From NCBI GenBank assembly GCA_902801585.1, contig CADCIU010000013.1:1-46848 (forward strand): a stretch of DNA of 46,848 nt, in the 5' to 3' direction. Below are positions 42,720 through 46,848 of the stretch, in pieces; within the stretch, counting starts at the first letter, position 1, and the number at the start of each line of letters is the position of its first letter. The notes beneath the pieces were generated by a model. It worked only from the letters and a program-made list of their open reading frames with translations, made no database searches and was not told the DNA's origin. Both the position numbers and the translations under genes were made by a program. The DNA is from an uncultured Lachnospiraceae bacterium (GTDB lineage: Bacteria; Bacillota_A; Clostridia; Lachnospirales; Lachnospiraceae).

Positions 42720-43385
42720 ATGATCTATTGTGTTGAAGATGACAACAGCATTCGAGACCTCATGATCTACACGCTGACGCTGGCAGGATTTGAAACGAAG
42801 GGCTTTGCGGACAGCAAGGCTTTTTGGGCGGGGATGCAGGAGGGGCAGCCTGAACTGATCCTTTTGGATATCATGCTTCCCGGGGAAGATGGCATCTCTG
42901 TTTTGAAAAAGCTAAGAAGCAATGCTTCCACCGCTGCTGTCCCGGTGATCATGGCAACCGCCAAAGGAAGCGAATATGACAGGGTCATCGGCCTCGATCT
43001 CGGAGCCGACGACTACCTGTGCAAACCTTTCGGCATGATGGAAATGACATCCCGCATCAGAGCTGTCCTGCGCCGTGCTTCCTATTCGGAAAAGCGCAGC
43101 TTACTCTCTTACAAAGCGATCATCATGGATCCGGCAAGACATGCGGTCACCGCCAACGGCCGTGAGATCTCCCTGACGCTCAAGGAATATGATCTTCTGA
43201 AGCTTTTCCTGGAAAACATAGGCCTGGTCTTTACGCGGGACCAGCTTCTTTCCTCGGTCTGGGACCAGGACTACTCCGGAGAGACAAGGACTGTGGACGT
43301 CCATATCGGGACGCTCCGCACCAAGCTGGGGGAGAGCGGCGAATCGATCCGCACGGTCCGGGGCGTTGGCTACCGGCTGGGATGA
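42720..43385 (+). CDS. OmpR/PhoB-family response regulator (PhoP-like)
   Basis: A 221-residue response regulator. Receiver domain: acidic pair Glu6/Asp7, phospho-acceptor Asp50 (LILLDIMLPGEDG), Lys in MATAKGSEYDR. Winged-helix output domain from about 125 (ISLTLKEYDLLKLFLENIGL, TRTVDVHIGTLRTKLGE). The kinase gene follows by 76 bp, and a phosphate transporter gene with a PHO-box-like repeat comes next, so it is likely the phosphate-starvation regulator. It is divergent from the GH3 gene. Confidence 0.93.
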   Translation: MIYCVEDDNSIRDLMIYTLTLAGFETKGFADSKAFWAGMQEGQPELILLDIMLPGEDGISVLKKLRSNASTAAVPVIMATAKGSEYDRVIGLDLGADDYLCKPFGMMEMTSRIRAVLRRASYSEKRSLLSYKAIIMDPARHAVTANGREISLTLKEYDLLKLFLENIGLVFTRDQLLSSVWDQDYSGETRTVDVHIGTLRTKLGESGESIRTVRGVGYRLG

Positions 43386-43461
43386 CTCTTTATCTTGTCT
43401 GCGTTTATTTTCTGATCACACTATTTAATCGCACTTTTAAATTTCATTAAGGAAACCTGCT

Positions 43462-44841
43462 ATGCGAGGTAAAATCTTTCGATCCATCTGGTTCGTGCTC
43501 CTGTTCGTCATGACGATTACTTTTATACTGATCACCGGGCTCCTGTACTCCCATTTTACCGATGAACAGCTCGCTCAGCTCCGAAATGAGACCAAACTTG
43601 TCGCACAGGCCGTCAAAAGGAGCGGTATTCACTATTTTGACGATCTTGGAGCTACGGATTTCCGCATCACCTGGATCACCGGTGAAGGCACGATCCTTTA
43701 CGACAATGAAGCGGATGCCGAAGTCATGGAAAACCACATGGAAAGAGAAGAGATCCGCGACGCTCTCCGGAACGGATACGGGGAGAGCAGGCGCTACTCC
43801 TCGACGCTGTTTGAGAGGCAGCTCTATACCGCTCAGCGGTTGTCCGACGGTTCTGTTCTGCGTCTCTCCATCACCCAGGCCACGATCTGGAACCTTTTTT
43901 TGCGATTTCTTCTTCCAATTTCAGGCATTCTTCTTGCCGCCCTTGCCATTTCCTTTATTCTTGCATCCCGCCTTTCTCACAGGATCGTCGAGCCCATCAA
44001 CACACTGGATCTGGACGACCCGATGAAAAACGCGGACCGGGACGCCTACGTGGAAATACTGCCCCTGCTCCGCCGCCTGGACGATCAGAAGCAGCAGCTT
44101 GCGCGCGACCGCGCGGAGCTCGAAAAGACCTCTATGATCCGTCAGGAATTTACCGCCAACGCCTCCCACGAGCTCAAGTCACCGCTGCATGTGATCTCGG
44201 GCTACGCGGAGCTTCTCGAGAGCGGTATGGTCTCCTCAGAAGACTCACGGCGGCTCTTTGCCGCCAAAATACGAACGGAATCTCAGCGAATGAGCAAGCT
44301 TGTGGAAGATATCATAGACCTCTCCCGTCTGGACGGCGGCGGGGTCGGAATGAAGCGAGAGCTGACCGATCTGTACCGGATCGCGCTGAACGCCGTGGAC
44401 AGCCTGCAGGCCTCTGCGGAAGATGCCGGTGTCACGATCTCCGTTGAGGGAGAGAATGCACCCCTGTACGGTATTCCGCAGGCGCTCTACAGTATCGTCT
44501 ATAACCTCTGCAGCAATGCGATCCATTACAGTAATCGCGGGGGTCATGTCCTCGTCACCATACAGAGTCTCCCCGAAAGATCGGTGCTTCTGGTCCGTGA
44601 CGACGGGATCGGAATTCCCGCCGAGGATCTGGACCGGATCTTCGAGCGGTTCTACCGCGTCGACAAGAGTCACTCCAAGGAAGTCGGCGGAACAGGCCTC
44701 GGTCTCTCCATCGTCAAACATGCCGCCATGATCCACGACGCGGAAATAAGAGTCGACAGCGAGCTTGGAATTGGTTCTCTGTTCACCGTGGAATTTCCTG
44801 CGGCGCAGGGGAATGTCAGTATTTCGGATATCAATGAATAG
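43462..44841 (+). CDS. PhoR-like membrane sensor histidine kinase
   Basis: A 459-residue kinase. Two membrane helices (10-30 and 145-168) surround an extracytoplasmic domain of about 115 residues. A HAMP-like linker follows (RIVEPINTLDLDDP), then the dimerisation helix with phospho-His236 in ANASHELKSPLHVISGYAELL and the ATPase domain (YNLCSNAIHYSNRGG N-box, DDGIGIPAEDLDRIFERFYR, GGTGLGLSIVKH). AAGGAAA precedes the start. It pairs with the response regulator upstream. The stop is 10-20 bp before the phosphate-responsive element of the next gene. Confidence 0.94.
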   Translation: MRGKIFRSIWFVLLFVMTITFILITGLLYSHFTDEQLAQLRNETKLVAQAVKRSGIHYFDDLGATDFRITWITGEGTILYDNEADAEVMENHMEREEIRDALRNGYGESRRYSSTLFERQLYTAQRLSDGSVLRLSITQATIWNLFLRFLLPISGILLAALAISFILASRLSHRIVEPINTLDLDDPMKNADRDAYVEILPLLRRLDDQKQQLARDRAELEKTSMIRQEFTANASHELKSPLHVISGYAELLESGMVSSEDSRRLFAAKIRTESQRMSKLVEDIIDLSRLDGGGVGMKRELTDLYRIALNAVDSLQASAEDAGVTISVEGENAPLYGIPQALYSIVYNLCSNAIHYSNRGGHVLVTIQSLPERSVLLVRDDGIGIPAEDLDRIFERFYRVDKSHSKEVGGTGLGLSIVKHAAMIHDAEIRVDSELGIGSLFTVEFPAAQGNVSISDINE

Positions 44842-44851
44842 TATTATATGA

Positions 44852-44879
44852 TTTCATTCAACTTTACATAAATTTTACA
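44852..44879 (+). promoter_or_regulatory. PHO-box-like direct repeats upstream of the Na/Pi gene
   Basis: TTTACA at 44863-44868 and 44874-44879 with spacing TAAAT gives an 11-bp period; a weaker TTTCAT at 44852 continues the register. This matches the TT(A/C/T)ACA repeats bound by PhoP in Firmicutes. Candidate extended -10: TGTGATAAT (44922-44930). Confidence 0.7.
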
Positions 44880-44891
44880 GTAAAAATTGCT

Positions 44892-45020
44892 CTGTTTTGA
44901 CCCATATGCTTTATCATTAATTGTGATAATGCGTTTATATGCCTTCCCGGCATAACGTCAAAACAGGGATGGTCCGATACGGGCGGCGGCAAACACGCCG
45001 GGCGTACCGCATCCTATCGC
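44892..45020 (+). promoter_or_regulatory. Inverted repeats and structured leader before the Na/Pi gene
   Basis: A perfect 10-bp inverted repeat, CTGTTTTGAC (44892-44901) and GTCAAAACAG (44957-44966), frames the promoter. Downstream, TATGCC/GGCATA (44938-44954) and GGATG/CATCC around GATACGG and CGGC/GCCG hairpins (44966-45015) predict a folded 5' leader. No known riboswitch class is recognised. Confidence 0.4.
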
Positions 45021-45035
45021 GAAAGGGGTTACTCC

Positions 45036-46676
45036 ATGTCAATCTATGATATTTTCATTCTGCTCGGCGGCGTAGGTCTGTTCCTATACGGAATGACGAT
45101 CATGTCCAGCGGCCTCAAGAATGCCTGCGGCGACAATCTCAAGGTAATTCTCGGCAAGGCGACCAAGAACAAGTTCACTTCGATCCTCGCCGGTATTGCC
45201 GTGACGATCTTCGTGCAGAGTTCCTCCGCCACGGACGTCATGGTCATCGGCTTCGTCACATCGGGCCTCATGACACTGGCACAGGCGATCGGCGTCATCA
45301 TGGGCGCCAATATCGGAACGACCGTGACCGCACAGATCACCGCTTTTAATATCGGTGCCTATGCGCCCATGATCCTGTTCATCGGTGCCGTCATGAACCT
45401 GTTCCTCAAGAACCGCACGCTCAAAGAAGTCGGTTCCGTCATCCTCGGCTTCGGTATGCTCTTCCAAGGCATCACGCTGATGAAATCGGCGATCGCTCCT
45501 CTTGCGGAGACCGCCGCGTTCCGCGCGCTCCTGACATCGCTCGAGAATCCGATCCTGACGGTTCTGTTCGGTATCGCATTCACGGCGCTGCTGCAGAGTT
45601 CTTCCTCGGCGACCGTCATTTTCCAGGCCTTCGCGATGCAGAATATCATCAGCTATAAGACCGCCGTCTATCTGATCATCGGTGCTGCTGTCGGCTCAGT
45701 CACACCGAACCTTCTGGCAGGCCTTACCGCGAACAGAAACGGAAAGCGCTGCGCGCTCCTGAACCTTCTGTTCAATTCTTTCAGAGCGATCCTGATCTTG
45801 ATCCTGATCACGGTGTTCCCGCAGATCCTGACGCTGATCCAGAATCTGTCACCAAACAACGTGGCCAGACAGATCGCGAACACGCACACCTGCTTCGCGA
45901 TCATTGCGGTCCTGATCCTTGCCCCTTTGTCCAACTACATTGTCAAGCTGACAAGCAAACTGATCCCTGCCTCTGCAGAGGAGACCAGAAAACACGAGGA
46001 CCAGAGGCTTGTATATCTCAACAATGCCGGACAGGTTCCCGCAGCCATCGCCATGGATCAGGCGCACAGAGAAGTCAGCCGTATGGGACATTTCGCGATC
46101 GACAACCTGCAGAACTCTCTGGACTGCTTCTTTGAACATGACACCAAGAAGGGCAAACTCGCACTTCAGGGTGAAGAGACGGTCGACTATCTGACCGGCG
46201 CGATCCTCGGCAAGCTGGTGGAGCTCCGCTCTTTGGACCTTTCACCCAAGCATTTGAACAAACTGTATCGATTAATCCAGGTCGTCGACGATCTGGAGAG
46301 AATATCCGACCATGCTGAGAACATCGTCGGTTATGAAGAACTGATGCGCTCCGGAAAAGCTTCCATGCACGAAGAGGCGCTCGAAGATCTCCGCACGCTG
46401 GCAGATGTCACTATGAAATCCATGAGCGTGTCCCTGATCGTTTTCGAGCAGGAACTCATGGACCGTTTCGATGACGCTGTGGCGATGGAAGAACTGGTCG
46501 ACCAGACCAAGGCGCAAATCGAAGCTGCTCATATCGAGCGCATGGCCAAGAAGGCCTGCGACCCTCAGGGCGGCATCCTGTTCACAGACTTGTGCATCGA
46601 CATGGAGCGCTGCTCCGACCACGCCATCAACCTGGCGGAGGCGATCCGCGATACGACTACGGCGCAGGTTGCGTAA
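45036..46676 (+). CDS. Na/phosphate cotransporter family protein with PhoU-like domain
   Basis: A 546-residue NptA-type (SLC34-like) transporter. Two inverted halves carry the QSSSAT signatures (FVQSSSATDVMVIG and LLQSSSSATVIFQAF). Eight or so membrane helices end near residue 315. The remaining 220 residues are a PhoU-like helical domain (REVSRMGHFAIDNLQNSLDC, VVDDLERISDHAENI), giving feedback on phosphate uptake. AAAGGGG precedes the ATG. It follows the PhoPR-type system and is preceded by a PHO box, so it should be induced when phosphate is low. Confidence 0.94.
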   Translation: MSIYDIFILLGGVGLFLYGMTIMSSGLKNACGDNLKVILGKATKNKFTSILAGIAVTIFVQSSSATDVMVIGFVTSGLMTLAQAIGVIMGANIGTTVTAQITAFNIGAYAPMILFIGAVMNLFLKNRTLKEVGSVILGFGMLFQGITLMKSAIAPLAETAAFRALLTSLENPILTVLFGIAFTALLQSSSSATVIFQAFAMQNIISYKTAVYLIIGAAVGSVTPNLLAGLTANRNGKRCALLNLLFNSFRAILILILITVFPQILTLIQNLSPNNVARQIANTHTCFAIIAVLILAPLSNYIVKLTSKLIPASAEETRKHEDQRLVYLNNAGQVPAAIAMDQAHREVSRMGHFAIDNLQNSLDCFFEHDTKKGKLALQGEETVDYLTGAILGKLVELRSLDLSPKHLNKLYRLIQVVDDLERISDHAENIVGYEELMRSGKASMHEEALEDLRTLADVTMKSMSVSLIVFEQELMDRFDDAVAMEELVDQTKAQIEAAHIERMAKKACDPQGGILFTDLCIDMERCSDHAINLAEAIRDTTTAQVA

Positions 46677-46692
46677 GATAATTAGGAGACAG

Positions 46693-46748
46693 GGGGCTGC
46701 CGCATTAAGCGCAAAGGTTGATGATACCTACGCTTGGCGGCATGCCCC
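46693..46748 (+). terminator. Terminator of the Na/Pi gene
   Basis: GGGGCTGCCGC pairs with GCGGCATGCCCC around inner AAGCG/CGCTT and AGGT/ACCT hairpins, followed by TTTT; 16 bp after the stop. Confidence 0.75.
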
Positions 46749-46779
46749 TTTTAAAAAGTTACATTGAATTCGCGGGGAT

Positions 46780-46848
46780 TCACTCAGATCTTTTCTTCGC
46801 TTCGGAGGGAACCGCCTCTCCGAACTCGACGTCCGCTCTGATGACCGG
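46780..46848 (-). CDS. C-terminal fragment of a minus-strand gene (cut by window edge)
   Basis: A 22-codon open frame runs in from the window end and stops with TGA at 46782-46780; it reads PVIRADVEFGEAVPSEAKKR plus two residues, with GC-ending codons like the neighbours. It is convergent with the Na/Pi gene and separated by its terminator. No family can be named from so little. Confidence 0.45.
   Translation of the reverse strand, partial: PVIRADVEFGEAVPSEAKKRSE

Overview
The window looks like chromosomal DNA of a Gram-positive anaerobe of the class Clostridia, most likely a Lachnospiraceae-type gut or oral bacterium. The basis is moderate GC, strong AGGAGG-type ribosome binding sites, TTG and GTG starts, lipoprotein signal peptides, and families typical of that group: PyrK/PyrD-B dihydroorotate dehydrogenase, a CD1871A-type CXXC protein, DUF1934, QueT, a BspA-like leucine-rich-repeat surface protein, a permuted GH3 enzyme and an Rpn nuclease. 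No rRNA, tRNA, CRISPR array, prophage or intact insertion sequence was seen. The species is not identified.

Layout. 1-5006, mostly minus strand: a standalone GMP-synthase ATP-pyrophosphatase domain (cut by the window edge), a small Smr protein, an M32 carboxypeptidase, a DUF89-GNAT fusion and an MBL-fold hydrolase. 5492-18000 is accessory: an unknown Gln/Arg-tailed protein, an Rpn nuclease with a 12-bp repeat array, two lipoproteins, a ribbon-helix-helix regulator, an 1110-residue BspA-like protein, a decayed-looking 0.6 kb gap, and a membrane Ser/Thr kinase divergent from a small HTH protein. 18117-21369: DUF362, cupin, DUF937 and an HD/free-methionine-sulfoxide-reductase fusion. 21633-24045: a membrane redox pair (CD1871A-type protein, then an Fe-S/thioredoxin fusion).

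24132-31505: a GH32 sucrose/fructan hydrolase bracketed by two related large palindromes, YccF, full-length GMP synthase, AsnRS, a lipoprotein trigger-factor-like foldase and a small membrane protein. 31614-37741: a tightly coupled minus-strand run plsC-pyrK-pyrD-ispE-gntR-DUF1934 divergent from pyrC, so pyrimidine synthesis, phospholipid acylation and isoprenoid synthesis are linked. 37844-42523: a LacI regulator, QueT and a membrane-anchored, domain-swapped GH3 protein. 42720-46676: a PhoP/PhoR-type two-component system followed by a Na/Pi cotransporter whose upstream region carries an 11-bp-periodic PHO-box-like repeat, so this block reads as a phosphate-starvation module.

The most unusual items are the multi-domain fusions (DUF89-GNAT, HD-fRMsr, CD1871A and Fe-S-TlpA), the permuted two-anchor GH3, a possible nested 26-residue membrane microprotein, a duplicated ribosome-binding/start module, and the paired palindromic elements around the GH32 gene. 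All assignments come from reading the sequence and knowledge of families; no database search was run.
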